The notes: a model not told the origin generated them from the sequence alone. A stretch of DNA of 64,000 nucleotides from Plazaster borealis (GCA_021014325.1 CM037471.1:22030818-22094817), one strand, 5' to 3'. Counted from the first letter of the stretch, positions 47,620 through 60,150 are shown. A program made the numbers and translations.

Positions 47620-48290
47620 TGTTACAAAAACACATGACGTAAAGATATGAAGTTAAAAGTGACATGTATAGTTCATCCAAAACTAAAGTATCGATTATGA
47701 TATTTTATGCAAGATTGGTTTTACATGAGACAATTAATCTTAATAATGCGTATATAGACAATGTACTTTTTTTGGGGGGGGGGGTTTCTCTCGAAAGAAA
47801 ATTATTGCCAACACGAGCAGCCTCCAAAACCTGTCAATAATGATAATAGTCTTAATGATGATACCTTCTTTCTCATTAAATATCTCGGAAGCTTCTACTT
47901 ATTATTTCCTTAATTAAAGTTCTTAGAAGAAACTATGGTGGAGGTATTTAGCGGATTCCTTCGGTGCGCGCTTCGCTAATTGATAGCAACCGACGCTAGC
48001 TCCCACCAATGGGGATGATCGATGGATCAAGACGGCCTCTACTTTCTGGGCCAAACATGAAAGCATTTTCAAAATAACATTGGGAAAGCTTGATGAATGA
48101 TCACAGAAAAAAAATGTGTAGTATTTTCTGTCGAGTGCGTGGCTTCAATCACAGTGGTACACCATTTAAAATGACATTCAACAGTTTGAACAACGGCGAT
48201 TCATGATAAATAGGCCTAATATTGCATTAAAAAACACTAAGCATGACGACGCTTGATTGATTCTACGTTGACAGAGAGGTAGCTATCTAC
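47620..48290. other. Stretch without a recognised gene
   Basis: AT-rich with a G run at 47774. No supported exon. Confidence 0.4.
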
Positions 48291-48299
48291 TTGTATCAT

Positions 48300-48480
48300 G
48301 CTGCCAGCATTTTGGTCATGTTCCCTGTATCCCATAACAGAAAATCCATTGTACAAAAAGGAACCAGACTATTTCTACTTCCAGCCTCGGTTTGGTTACA
48401 CTGATTTAAATGGAAGAAAAACAAGATGGCCGCACCATGATAAAGGTCTATTTTGGCGTGAAAAGGACGACTCGCGAGAC
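48300..48480 (+). repeat. Dispersed repeat, family K
   Basis: Same series as 11075-11335 in opposite orientation: GGTCATGTTCCCTGTA, AAAAAGGAACCAGACT, ACAAGATGGCCGCACCATGA. Confidence 0.6.
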
Positions 48481-48609
48481 CCTCATGGGCAAGTTTTGGC
48501 TCTAAAGACTCAAGACCATAGACTTAGACTAACTTGGGATCAACAGGTCCACACCATGGGATGGTATCAATTTCATAAACGCAAAGATTTGTCTAGCACT
48601 GAAAATCCT

Positions 48610-48785
48610 GCTTAACAAAAAAGCTTAAATAAAAATAAAAACAGGAATAAAAACAGAAATAGATTACCAGCCTGAATACCACATAATGTATATTGTTTAA
48701 GACTGGTTCCCAGCTAATCTTTGCTTAGCAAAGAAGTTTTGATAAGCTACACTTTCTGGTGGACACTTCTATGACATTGGGCCGA
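48610..48785. mobile_element. Family E palindromic element (diverged)
   Basis: CTGCTTAACAAAAAAGC at the left, ACTTCTATGACATTGGGCC at the right, with GATTACCAGCCTGAATACC inside. Confidence 0.45.
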
Positions 48786-48791
48786 CATTGT

Positions 48792-49136
48792 GGCGTGTCG
48801 TGGCCGAGCGGTTTAAAAGCACCGGACTCAAGATCTGGTGTTTCTGATCAACAGAGTGTGGGTTCGAGTCCTGCTCATGGCACTTGTGTCCTTGAACACG
48901 ATACTTTGCCATAAAAATTATTGCTTTGTCCTTCGGATGGGAGCCGCAGAATCCTTGTACTAGGATTGGTAGTGCACGTAATGAACCCAGAACACTTATC
49001 GTGGAAAAGTAGGGGTTAACCCCGGTGTTTCTGGTTCATATAGCAAGCATCCTTGTTTACAGGTTTCCTCAGGTTTGCGAGCTACAGTGATTAAGTTCAC
49101 TTATGAGGCATCCTTGGTTTCATTACCAAAAATGTA
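48792..49136 (+). repeat. tRNA-Leu-derived SINE
   Basis: GTGTCGTGGCCGAGCGGTTT as box A, CGGACTCAAGATCTGG anticodon arm with CAA, GTGGGTTCGAGTCC as box B, then the tail also seen at 45960. The clearest tRNA-Leu-like head in the window. Confidence 0.88.
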
Positions 49137-49299
49137 CAATAATAATAATCAAGATGGATGGATTCGCGTAGCGGCTGCTCGGAACAATGCTCTTTGCTTC
49201 CCTAAACGGGAGACCATTATGCATTTGGATTATTACACCTATATATGGCTGAATTTGGTTGAATTTAAACTCCAGACAATCATGAACTTGGTTTGATTT

Positions 49300-50530
49300 G
49301 GACTTAAGATTAAATAAAGTAATTTTTAGATTGGCTTAAGACCTTTAATAGACATACGCCTACGCAGGAGACATCATTGAAGCGACCTTGGCACTCACGC
49401 CAAGTCTAGATTTTTGACCCTATAACGAGTTGGACCTGAAAGCGCCATCAACGTGCGTCGTAAGTTTATTACATCTGACAGATTGGCTCCGTATACAAAA
49501 GAAAAGGCCTTGTAAGATGAAATGCGTGCCTTCTATGAGAAACAATATTGTTCTTTTCCAATTTCAACCAGAAGGTGAAGCTTGATATTCATGTGGGAAA
49601 TTATTTGACTGATTTACACAAAAACAACAATAATACTTGTTTTTATAACCTAAAAACCTTGCGTCTCGATTTCATGGCGAGGGGAGTAATCACAAGTCGT
49701 GTCGAGTTTGCACACTAAACATGCTTTATTTTGGGTACCATACTTTGAGTAACAGCGGGACTTCCACGCATGGAGTATTAATTTCTGTAGTGGGTACCTC
49801 GCTTATATTCTGAACTGGGGCTTACGAGGCAATCTTCGTGGCCGGTGTTATAGTCCCTTGACGATCCCCCCCCCCCTGTACGAGGCAAGAATCAACACCG
49901 ACACCTATACACACCAAGTAGAGCGTTAGGAAAATGTTAATCAACGGAACTTGGTAGTTGCACAGATGCTGCGAAAATGATTGTTGTATGTCACAATGTT
50001 TATTTCTAGGTCAGGTGTGATAGAAAAGTGTAAAATTCGAGACTTTCTCTGCCCTTATATACGCATTTATGATAATTTATAATAAAACATGTATATCTAA
50101 TATAATTAATAACAGTTGTTTTGCTTTACCTAAAAATGATTAATGCCAGAGTCCAACTGCGGTGAAGTATTTGACGCTAAAAATGTTCATGGTCGGTCTT
50201 GGACGTTTTTGAGGAACAATCGTATAAGAAAGGAAAATCGAAGACCATTGTCAGATTGCAGGTATTGCATTGTTTCACCGGAAACATTGCCACCGGTTGC
50301 GCGGCAGTGACACAAAGTTTCCTACCGTAAGCAGGCGGCTTTGCACCGGGTAAAAGACCAGCTGTCCATGCCAGTAGATTCTTCACCGGCAATCAACCAC
50401 TATATGATGATGGAAACAGTATTATATCAGAAACGACACTGATGGAAAAGAGGGGAGTGTACGGTACAGTGGAGAAACGTCAGGTCTAAAACACACAATT
50501 AATGTTTTATGGGAAAGAACGTTTAGGCTA
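49300..50530. other. Stretch without a recognised gene
   Basis: No supported exon on either strand. A minus-strand open frame at 50177-50392 has no recognisable family. Confidence 0.4.
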
Positions 50531-50537
50531 AGCGTTA

Positions 50538-50745
50538 CTACACTGCAAAAACTGGGAACATGATTCCAAGAGAGAATCAGAATTAACACCATAGGGTGTT
50601 AAAATAACACCAAAGTAATGTTGGCAGAAATTAATGTTATTTAAGAACCCTATGGTGTAAATTTTGATTTTTTTCTTGTATCTAGGCCTATATGTGACAA
50701 CACCCATGGTGTAAATTGTAACACCCAAGTTGTTGCAGTGTTTAC
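50538..50745. mobile_element. Palindromic element with ACACCATGGTGTAA-type repeats
   Basis: CACTGCAAAAACT at the left and GTTGTTGCAGTG at the right are inverted. Inside are AACACCATAGGGTGTTA, CCCTATGGTGTAAATT and CCATGGTGTAAATTGTAACA. Non-coding. Confidence 0.65.
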
Positions 50746-51234
50746 CAAGTGTGGACCTTAGAACAAAAGAGATCCACACACGCATGTTTGTAAATGGTGT
50801 AAACCGAGGACAACCCTTTGTTCTACCATTGTTTGGACTTAAACAATTTTTTTAGCGACGTCCCAATTGGTTTCGAACACGAAAGAAAAGCGATGACTGT
50901 CAAGGGTATATATTTTTTTTGCTGACGTCACAACCGCGAGTTTTGCCAACCTCGGCTTGCAAAAGTACCGGCCTTCACTGGAAAAAAAAACCAACCAACC
51001 AAACAAACAAACAATCAAACTCACCGGATAAAATGTTTTATCATTAACAAATACAAATACTTTAGAATTACCCAGATCGCTGATAAATCTATTGTTTTAC
51101 ACGAAAAAGGGTAAAGTGTTTTATCATAAAGGGCAAAGTTGTCATGGTAACCCAGTTGTAAATTGTGTGATTATATCAAGCCACCCAAACAAACATGCGG
51201 TCAATGTCTGTAAACAAAATAAAGGCCACCCCGC

Positions 51235-51355
51235 AGTCATCGGTGAGACTGTTGGACTTGCAATCATAAGGTTGTGGGTTCGAATCCTGCCAAGCTAACC
51301 GCTGATTTCACAATGACTAGAATAAGTATCGTCGTCTAGTTACTGAAACACAATT
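51235..51355 (+). repeat. tRNA-like SINE fragment
   Basis: GTTGGACTTGCAATCATAAG followed by GTTGTGGGTTCGAATCCTGC, and a tail shared with the fragment at 41.33 kb. The 5' half of the tRNA head is degraded. Confidence 0.55.
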
Positions 51356-51359
51356 TATT

Positions 51360-53160
51360 GATTTGTGCCATTCATAATCATAGACGTAAAACCAATATTT
51401 GTTGTGCCAGCTTGGCGTTTATATCCCATTGTGGGGCTTTGAATTCTCTAGACGGGAAGATCATCTAAACAAACAAACAACACCCCAACAAACAAACAAA
51501 CAAACAAACAAGATGCTGGTACTAAACAATCACTGAGTTACGTTTCAAAAAATGTATTATTATTGTTATTATTTTAAACGGCGTCTCATCCTTCTATAAA
51601 TTCAACAAGAGCCAGTTCAGTCTTTTCCTATACCGATTACTGGTTCTTTAACCAAAATTGTTTCCAACATTATTCATTCCTATGACGCCAAACATAGGTT
51701 TTTTTGTTATAGTATAGTGTATGCTATGAACCAATTTAACTGTTGAGTTAACAATTTAACACACCAATTGTCTTGAAACAAATCGAGCTGCTAAAGTTCA
51801 TTCGAAGCGAAACTCTTTCCATAATTTGTCACAGACTGTCGAAGTCAGTGACAGCACTAACGCAATAGAATGGACCCGAGTACACTCACATGCTATAACG
51901 GGGAAAAAACGCCATTGCGCGAAGTGGCGAAGTCGGTAAATGAGATTTTTACGGAGTGCCACGCGCGCCTCGAATAAAGACTAACTTTTGAAGAGTGTCT
52001 GAGACATTTTTAACAAAAGATGGAAAATAAAACAGTGCATTTCGCGCCATTAATGTTAATTGCAGAATACGTTAAGTTATTGGTTCCCATACAAGGTAAA
52101 ACAAACATAAGGGATCGGGTTTGAGCCACACAAGTATTATTTTCATCCAAACACAACTTTTTGCGTGGCGTCTAAGTAGCAAATGGTTTATTAATGACAG
52201 CCATGTCAAATCTCTTCTAGGAAGAATTTGTAAGTTCTGATGGGCCGGGATTGAGATCGGTTCGACGGTATAATCTGCTCGTTTTTAAAATACATTTTTA
52301 CTGCAAGTCATCATTGGGTTTATAAATACATCTTAACCAACTTTTGGTTGAATCAAATAACGTCTGGAAAGGTCATCAGCGGCCAGACACTCAACGAATG
52401 GTGGGACGAACTTTCGCCCGTTACTCGATATTTCCAGTGTTTTTGTCGGCTGATAAAATTGCTTATTTGTTTGCAATACACTCCTTTTATCAATATGAAA
52501 TTGCTGGAGGTATACGATTTCGCCATGAAGTGTAAATCTCCGGATGGTATCTATCACTGTGACACCTTAGCTCGGCAGCTCCACACTGCACTGCGAAGAC
52601 AGGTCTGGCTGGACGCTCTTAGTTTTGATTGGGCGGGGCCAAATGACGTATGTTCTGTACTTAACAACCACGTAAAGACTTCGCCACTGCCGTTACGTGT
52701 TTTTGTTTGCTTGTTAATTTGGGTTGGTTGGGTTCTTTTTTTCCCTTCTTTTTGGGGTGGAAATATCGAACATTGATCTTTAAGAATGTTGCTTTATTTT
52801 AACACCAATTGGACTTGTGAAACCTTAATTGGAAAAGCGTTAAAAACCGTTTACTCCCCTCCCACTCGTAAGAACCTCGTCAGTCGTCACAAACAGTTGA
52901 TATATTTGTCAAATATGCAAATCATTTTGGCTCTTTTTCAATCTTACATTACCCAACTGTGTTACTCGTGCAATGTACAATTTGTTCAACTCTTTTTTCC
53001 TGCTAAGTTTACCAATGAACTTGGTTTTCTTTAGACTTGAAGTCTCTATGTTATTCGGATATCTTGCTTTGCACCAGAGTGGTTTGAGGAAGATTCACCA
53101 TGGGCCCTTTCGAGACCACGAGTCTGGCTTATAGGCTCCGTCAGTCTGTTTGAAAACAAC
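51360..53160. other. Stretch without a recognised gene
   Basis: Contains an AAAC microsatellite at 51464-51511. A 142-codon frame at 52348-52776 and an overlapping minus-strand frame have no recognised family or clear splice structure. Confidence 0.35.
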
Positions 53161-53173
53161 TGAAGGGGCTTAA

Positions 53174-53541
53174 AGGCCCTGTACACGTTTGGTAATTGTC
53201 AAAGACCAGTGTTCTCACTTTGTGTATCCCAACATATGCATAAAATAACAAGCCTGTGAAAATTTGGGCTCAATTGGTCATTGAAGTTGCATGAAAATGA
53301 TGAAAGAAAAAACACCCTTGTTGTACAAATTTGTGTGCTTTCAGATAGGAATAAAAGGCTTCTTGCAAGAAGTCTTTTATTATTTTAGTGAGAAATTACC
53401 TCTTTCTCAAAAACTACGTTACTTCAAAGGGAGTCGTTTCCTACAATGTTTTATACTATCAACAGCTCTCTGTTGCTCGTTACCAAGTAAGTTTTTATGC
53501 TAATATATATTTTGAGTATTTACCAAACGTGTACAGTGCCT
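53174..53541. mobile_element. TTAA-inserting MITE, subfamily A
   Basis: 368 bp between TTAA at 53170-53173 and 53542-53545. AGGCCCTGTACACGTTTGG and complement at the ends. Hairpin AGGCTTCTTGCAAGAAGTCT inside. The best-preserved copy. Confidence 0.92.
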
Positions 53542-53921
53542 TTAAATTAAAGTGGGTTGTTTTCTTCTTTTTGAGCATTGACGAAACCTAGCCCATTGTT
53601 TATATAGCACTTTAAAAAGGCACACTATATATCAAAGTCAGAGTAGGCTTTGATGTGGTTTTTATTTGTCTCGATTTTGACGTTGACAAGATGAAGCAGA
53701 TCAGTTTACTTTGAATATGGCATCACGAACATACACAAGAGTGTGACTTGGGATTAGAGCCCGCCTTGGGACACCTGAAGTATCATCTGTGTGGAATGAA
53801 CAAGATTATGTACTCAGTAGATAGCGAACATTTTGAAATGTTTGGGCATTTCTGTTAGAATGCATTATAACAAAAGACGAATAAAGGTCACGTTTCTCGA
53901 ATTCAACCTTGGTTTTGAGTT

Positions 53922-54308
53922 TGCCGGTGTCCCAGGGAAATCTGTCCCCCCGGAGATTCTGTCCCCATTATGGGAAATTAACATGGGCTGGAGGAGGATG
54001 ATTCAAAAGAGGGCGCTATCAAAAGTAGTTTGTACACACTTCGCCGTATGGGGGTGGGACAGAATCTCCGGGGGCAGAGCCGTATATTGAGAGAGTTGCG
54101 ACAACTTGCGATTAGAAGCCATTTTGTCTCCAAAAAATGCATTAGCGAATACAGGGTGCCAGACTAGTCTGCCCATTGGGTTGTGCTGCATTTGGGAACA
54201 AAATGGCGTCCAGCAACCACGTGACCGGAGAAAGCTGGTCCCTCCATGTCGCAACTCTCTCAATACACAGCTCTGTCCGGGGGGACAGAATCTCCTGCCA
54301 CACCGGTG
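53922..54308. mobile_element. Family D element interrupted by a hAT-like MITE
   Basis: CCGGTGTCCCAGGGAAATCT at the left and AGGAGATTCTGTCC complement with CACACCGGTGCC at the right. The MITE inserted in its TCCGGGGG tract. Confidence 0.75.
54075..54275. mobile_element. hAT-like MITE nested in family D, 8-bp duplication TCCGGGGG
   Basis: Same family as 23916-24115 in the opposite orientation. Flanked by TCCGGGGG at 54067-54074 and 54276-54283. Confidence 0.92.
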
Positions 54309-54484
54309 CCACATCCACGGGCAAATTCGGAGCAATAACTTCTGATCTACTTGTTTATTTGTTATCTAATTTTTGGGACTGTTTTGGGTGAATATAAGGA
54401 AGAAGTTACTGGAATAGGTTTTGAACCTGCGGGTGTTTCAGAACAAAGATATTGACAAACTAGAGAGACCGCCAACGTTCGGGC

Positions 54485-54570
54485 ATGCAGGCAGCTCAGT
54501 TGGTATAAGCGCAGGCACGTTAATCCGGAGGTAGCAGGTTCAAATCCCATTCCATGCGTCATTTTTTCTG
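54485..54570 (+). repeat. tRNA-like SINE head, second family
   Basis: GGCAGCTCAGTTGGTATAAG (box A) and GTAGCAGGTTCAAATCCC (box B), followed by TGTGTTCACCCAAAA. Sister copy at 56948-57050. Confidence 0.65.
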
Positions 54571-54599
54571 TGTTCACCCAAAATTTGAATAAACTTTAC

Positions 54600-55420
54600 T
54601 CAGTCAGTTTCCTTTGTGGTTTATTTATTGTTATGTATTTATTTATTTATTGACACCCCCACCCGAGTTGCCCAAGGGACTGTTCGAAGTCTGTGGAAAT
54701 GACAAGCTTTGTATGGCACAATGTTTCCGTCTTGCCTTAATTGAGAGGAGATGGCAATTTGTGCATTGTTGGGATGAGTGCATTAGTCTTTAACGCAACG
54801 CTGTAGGGTGGTTTTATACTCAGACCTTCGCCAGTGTGACTTTGATAATGATTTGTTTTATCTCGATGGAAAAACATGGCTGTTTTTTAATCTTTTGGGT
54901 GTTGAGATCTTCGCTTTGTCACCAAGCATGGTGGCACGCCGTCTTTAGGTGTTCTGGCGTGAGTGTGAATACGTCATTATAAAGCATGCACAAACCGCGC
55001 TGAACAATCGAATGGACCTCTAGATACATCTACTTTACCGGTATCGCGGGAGATTAAATGTTGTCATTTTTATATCAAAACAAAAATGAAATAATCATGT
55101 GCAGTTATTGTTTCGTTGAGTATGCAGAGGAAAAGGCCACCGTTATTATTCCAACTTAAGGACTGCAAGACTGAGATGTTCATAAATAAAATAACAGACA
55201 CTTGACATTTGCAGTGAATGGCAAAGTGTTGTCATAGTTATTAATGAAAATCCATTCTGAAATTGGTTTCTGCAAATAATATAGGGAGAACAGAAAAATC
55301 TTTAAAACATTGGCAAGTAAAAACAAAAACACCCATCATCGGGGTTCCTTACACTATAGCCTGTTTATCTTCACCCCAAAAAACAGATACTGTGCTTGAA
55401 TAATGCACAAAGTAGTCGCT
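54600..55420. other. Stretch without a recognised gene
   Basis: No supported exon or repeat family. Confidence 0.4.
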
Positions 55421-55423
55421 TTA

Positions 55424-55822
55424 ATAATAATAATAATACGCAGTTCTTATATAGCGCATACTCCCGATGGGTGTCTCAAAGCGCTCAGTATTTTTCCTAC
55501 AAGGTAAAGTGGAGTTACGTATTGAAGTATGAGACCTATTCCTTTGCATAGCACCATGTAATGGTATACAAGGTGCTGTGGCGCAATATCAAACCAGGAA
55601 CACCGGGGCGAACCCCTTCCCTTTACGATAAGTGCACTGGGTTCTTATCACACAACACACGGGACATACGGCTTAACGTCCCATCCGAAGGACGAAGCAT
55701 GTGGTTAAGTGTCTTGCTTAAGGACACAAGTGTCACGACTGGGATTCGAACCCACACTCTGCTGATCAGAAACACCAGAGCTTGAGTTCGGTGTTCTTAT
55801 CCGCTCGGCCACGACACGCCAA
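55424..55822 (-). repeat. tRNA-Leu-derived SINE
   Basis: Same organisation as 1-435 and 62690-63120: AAT-rich 3' end at the left, GGTTCGAATCCCAGTC box B complement, and CGGCCACGACACGCC head complement at the right. Confidence 0.88.
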
Positions 55823-56214
55823 GTTACTTCGTAATCTATGTAATCATAAGATCAGTGGTGTTTGACTGGAAAATATTTCTCGTTGATTGATACGCAGACA
55901 GGGGCATGGTGTTATTTGGGGAGCTTTAAAATTTACCAAGAAAATCAATTTACAAGAAATGCTAGACACAGCCCTATTTAAAAACAGTATGCATAGTCTT
56001 AATAGGCCTATTAGTTTAAAACATGTTATGCGCAAAAGATGTTCCAATTGCGAAATCAGATAATCTTGGTTTGTTTGGGTTTTCTTATTATGGGGGGAGG
56101 GCATGGGTTCTGATTGGGAAGGGGGCTTAAGCCACCCATCTCCTCGTCCCAGCCTACTGATTTTGCAACCATATTAAACAGCTACTTGAGCGAAAAATTG
56201 TTAACGGAAATGTT

Positions 56215-56440
56215 ATTACTGGCAGTAACGTTTCTCAGATTGTGTATTCCAATTGCAGACTATTCTTCCTGCGTGGACATAACCGCTCCAGATTTTTCGG
56301 CAATCTCAAAAACGCTACCACCTTTTGAAATGAAATTTGCACAGGTTAGTTTTAAGGTATATATACTAACATTTTATTTAAACTATATATACGATTGAAA
56401 CAAACAGTGGGTTCCAATTACCAAATGTATACAATCCTTT
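56215..56440. mobile_element. Right half of a TTAA MITE, subfamily B
   Basis: CAGTAACGTTTCTCAGATTG, then ACATAACCGCTCCAGA, TTTTGAAATGAAATTTGCAC and CAATCCTTTTAA. Matches the right half of 58249-58641. Confidence 0.75.
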
Positions 56441-56947
56441 TAAAGTGGGTGTGAAAATGCAAAATTTTTATGACAAGTAAGTGTTATTTTTGTGGGTTTT
56501 TCCGTTGTCATTTTATGAGGCAAGGTATGAAGTAGTGTAGATATTGCATGACACAAAACAACAAGATCTGTCGTGCTACAATTATTATTGTGGGAGAAAT
56601 TGAAAACAAACCACCTATTATTGCGAAGTCTCGTCTGCATCTATAGTGCAAACAGATTTCTCCACAATACAAATAACAAGAGTTGAACATGTTTAACGCG
56701 TCCATGGTTTCAAGTTTCAATCTTCTCTATTCTTCTTCCACCAGGGAAAAATATTGAGTTACACATTGACACAATTATTATTTATACAGGTTGGTGTAGC
56801 TGCGTATATTGGATCAATCGATGCAAATCACTGGTTTAATTACGATGGAACCTTTTGTGACTTTCTCTACACTCTGTTATGACCTTTAAGAGTAAAGACC
56901 GTTTGGATTTAAAGAAACTGACAAAATAGGGAGACCACCAACAACAT

Positions 56948-57050
56948 TAGGGCTACATAGCTCAGTTATAGTAGAGGAGTGTCGGCACGTTTATAATCCG
57001 GATGTCGCAGGTTCAAATCCCGCTCAAGTTGATTTGTCTTTGTTCAACTC
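56948..57050 (+). repeat. tRNA-like SINE, second family
   Basis: GGCTACATAGCTCAGTTATA (box A), TCGGCACGTT and GTCGCAGGTTCAAATCCC (box B), then TTGTTCAACTCAAAATTG. Confidence 0.65.
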
Positions 57051-57436
57051 AAAATTGTACCTTTTTTTGTAAAATACCAAAAATAAAACATTATTGAAAA
57101 AGATACCTTAGGCATAGATTATTTTCTGATTATGATTTCCCTTTTTGTACTAAAATAATTGAATAGCAGCTTACTTCATATTCAGAAGTAGTGATTCATA
57201 AACAAACCAATTTGCCTCTCATTTACAGCCAAATGTTATGTCGGTTCTTTTTTAACACACAGGTCAAAATTAACACACAGTGAACACAATAGCTTCTGAA
57301 GGCTAGATATTGCATGACACAAAACAACAAGATCTGCCGTGCTACTGCAAATGCATTGCTCGTGCTGATTTATTGCCTACGCAATTTTATTTCTTGTCAG
57401 TATCATGAATGAAAATTACGTTGTTGGTCGTGTTAA

Positions 57437-57800
57437 AGGTATCGTACACGTTTGGTAATGACTCAAAACAAATATTAGCATAAAAACTTACTTGGTAACA
57501 AGCAACGGAGAGCTGTTAATAGTATTAAACATTGTAGGAAACGACTCCCTCTGAAATAACGTAGTTTTTGAGAAAGAGGTAATTTCTCACTAAAATAATA
57601 AAAACCTCTCGCAAGAATTTTTTATTCCTATCTGAAAGCACCCAAATTTGTACAACAAGGGTGTTTTTTCTTTCATCATTTTCTTGCAACTTCGATGACC
57701 AATTGAGCCCAATTTTCACAGGCTTGTTATTTTATGCATATGTTGGGATACACCAAGTGAGAACACTGGTCTTTGACAATTCCCAAAGTGTTCAGTGCCT
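57437..57800. mobile_element. TTAA-inserting MITE, subfamily A (inverted orientation)
   Basis: Flanked by TTAA at 57433-57436 and 57801-57804. Reverse complement of the 53174 copy, with several differences. Confidence 0.9.
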
Positions 57801-58248
57801 TTAAGAATGCTCAGTGTGATTTTTTACAGTTTTCCCCAAAACACAAACTGAAGGGCGTTCCCTTGTGGCCGCAGTGTTTCGCTTGGTTGGGTTGGCTAAG
57901 TGATAAGACGGTTAACTATTAAAACAGCATTCATCGTGAATAACAATAATTCAAATTTCATCAAATTATGAGAAAAAATACCTTAATAAAACTAACTTTT
58001 TACAGAAATATAAAGTGTAGTTTATTAATATCCGAAGCGCAACCTTTCCAGGCTTGTCACAAAGTCAGTATTGTTCAACAACAAAAAAAGACTCCACGCC
58101 ATTTTACCGATTATAACATCAGGTGGAAACATTGCCAAGTCAAGACAGATTCTGCGTCATTGACCTAATCGAGTGGTTCCCTGACGTCAATAACAAATAA
58201 GTTAATGGGACCAAAAAAAGCATGTGCCGATGACGTCAAAGCATTTAA

Positions 58249-58641
58249 AGGGTCTGTATACGTTTGGTTAATGACTCTGAAAATTAATGGCAATAAAAAC
58301 TTACTTGGTAAGAAGTACAGCAGCTTTGGATAGTATAATATAATGCATTTTGAGAAACTTTTCACTTCGAAGTACTGCGGTTATGGAAAAAGATATCACT
58401 TTTTATCCCCAAAAATTTGAATCTGAGAAGCGTTACTGCAGTAACGCTTCTCAGATTGTGTATTCCAATTGCAGATTATTCTTCCTGTGGGTGGACATAA
58501 CCGCTCCAGATTTTCGGCAATATCTCAAAAACGCTACCACCTTTTGAAATGAAATTTTCACGGGTTAGTTTTATGGTGTATTTCTACAACTATAGATTGA
58601 AACAAACAGTGGGTTCCAATTACCAAACGTATACAATCCCT
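58249..58641. mobile_element. TTAA-inserting MITE, subfamily B (full copy)
   Basis: Flanked by TTAA at 58245-58248 and 58642-58645. Ends AGGGTCTGTATACGTTTGG and near-complement. A perfect internal hairpin is built on GAGAAGCGTTACTGC / GCAGTAACGCTTCTC. Confidence 0.9.
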
Positions 58642-59095
58642 TTAAGAGAAAATTCCTCATCAGAAGAATAAAATAACATAAAATTAGAGGCCTGTCTGGG
58701 AAACAATTGTTTTTAGAAGTGCTACAATTTGGAACTGCGTAATCACGGAAGATGTTCAGCCTGGGATTTGACATTTCTGTTGAAACTAGTCTGTCGGAGC
58801 AACTTTCTTATACTACAAAAGGTTTGATCTTTGTGCCTTATAATAGTCTTCTAAAGATTGCTCAAAATCAAACCGAGTACAATGTTTTATGACTCCTAAA
58901 TCCAAAACATAAAACGCTTCCCGCGAGCGCTGTATAGTGTTGAAATTCCACATTTTCTGTAAATCCGCGACCGTCACTATACAACCTTGTTTCAAGTATA
59001 AACCTCATCGTGCAATGATTACTACACCGTAAAAAAGAAGATGATTAAACTAACTAACAAAAACTATCTAAACAGAATAAATAAAGGATACATAC

Positions 59096-59272
59096 CGTGT
59101 TTGAAGTGATGCAAGTCTTTAGAACTTTTAGTGTCTCAGTTGTCGATAGTAGAAATTCTCTTATAAGAAGAAATCAACAGCCACAGAATCACACAACACC
59201 CCGGGAAAGTTGCAATTCAACGGGGAGGCAATTCTTCGATGAAGGCAAGGTTTATCTACAAGAAAAACTTCA
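59096..59272 (-). other. Candidate first (5' UTR) exon with upstream TATA box
   Basis: On the minus strand TATAAAAAG (59296-59304) lies about 30 bp before an inferred start near 59272. The piece ends at a strong donor (ACACG|gtatgt, 59095-59096). It contains no long frame. The nearest downstream same-strand coding exon I can identify is the RGP B-chain exon 13.4 kb away, which has its own acceptor just before the ATG. Linkage to RGP is inference. Confidence 0.4.
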
Positions 59273-59295
59273 ATACTGCATCGAAATCGTCGCGT

Positions 59296-59304
59296 CTTTT
59301 TATA
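59296..59304 (-). promoter_or_regulatory. TATA box TATAAAAAG
   Basis: GGTATAAAAAGACGCG on the minus strand, a close match to the metazoan TATA consensus, correctly placed before an exon-like segment. Confidence 0.45.
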
Positions 59305-59989
59305 CCGAGCTGGTAAGGAGTGCCATCAATAATTGCACTCACAGCGTATAGATACATTCACCTGGTAGTCTGTCTGGTGTCTTCGCTAAGCGCTTTAGGC
59401 AATATTTTTGGCCAGATAAAACAAGAAGACCGGACTCAGTCTGTCAAGAAGATGTACGCACTAACCGCGAATGACGCCTTAGTGCCAAGCAGTTAAGTGT
59501 CAACAGTTTACCTATACGTTTTAATAACGGTTGTTTACGTGCGCATTTTGTTGTCTGCCAGGTGATCAAATATTAAGCGATGTATAGAGGAAATGGGCCT
59601 ATGACAAGGAGGGAAAAAAAGTAGAAATGCGATGAGGGGGAGATGCTGGATGGTTGGCAATGTGTAAAAGACGCATCGACAGATATTCAAGGTCTTTACT
59701 TACCCACGTGGGGGAGAGATTTAGGAGGCGGGGCGGTGTGGGGTGGGGTTATCACTGCAAAGGAGAAGGACACCCCTGGTGGTGGTACACTCTCAGGTGT
59801 CATGACAGAAAAAACAAGAAGTGTTTATTGAAATGTTAAAAATAGCGGCAATCTAATGAGTGGGGGATGCTGTACTCTATCTGCACCGTACCGACCAACA
59901 CAGAGGCGGGTCCATAAAGTCATCTACCGGGCTGGGGTACAGGGGGAATGTAAGATTGAAGGTCTTTTTGGGCGGGGCACTGATCACCT

Positions 59990-60150
59990 GGACCCAATTT
60001 CATAACGGCTTTTAAGCAGAAAATATTGCCTAACAATTTCCTGCTAAATAAACATGAACAGGATACCAGTCACAAGTGGCACATGTGAAATGGTATTTTG
60101 GACGGTTACTTTTATATTCTGCTAAGCATAATTGGGCCCTGTTGGAATCA
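59990..60150. mobile_element. Family E palindromic element
   Basis: GGACCCAATTTCATAACGGC at the left, GATACCAGTCACAAGTGG inside, and ATAATTGGGCCC at the right. Confidence 0.55.

Noticed and set aside
48298..48615. 105-codon frame with similarity to a frame at 11072-11293
   Set aside because: The shared protein sequence follows from a shared dispersed DNA repeat (family K), and the frames break outside it.
52348..52776. 142-codon plus-strand frame as a gene
   Set aside because: No family recognised, overlapped by a minus-strand frame, and the C-terminal third is low-complexity Phe/Trp-rich. Kept only as unassigned sequence.
54485..57050. Functional tRNA genes
   Set aside because: The tRNA-like heads lack a proper acceptor stem and anticodon loop and are followed by shared SINE bodies.
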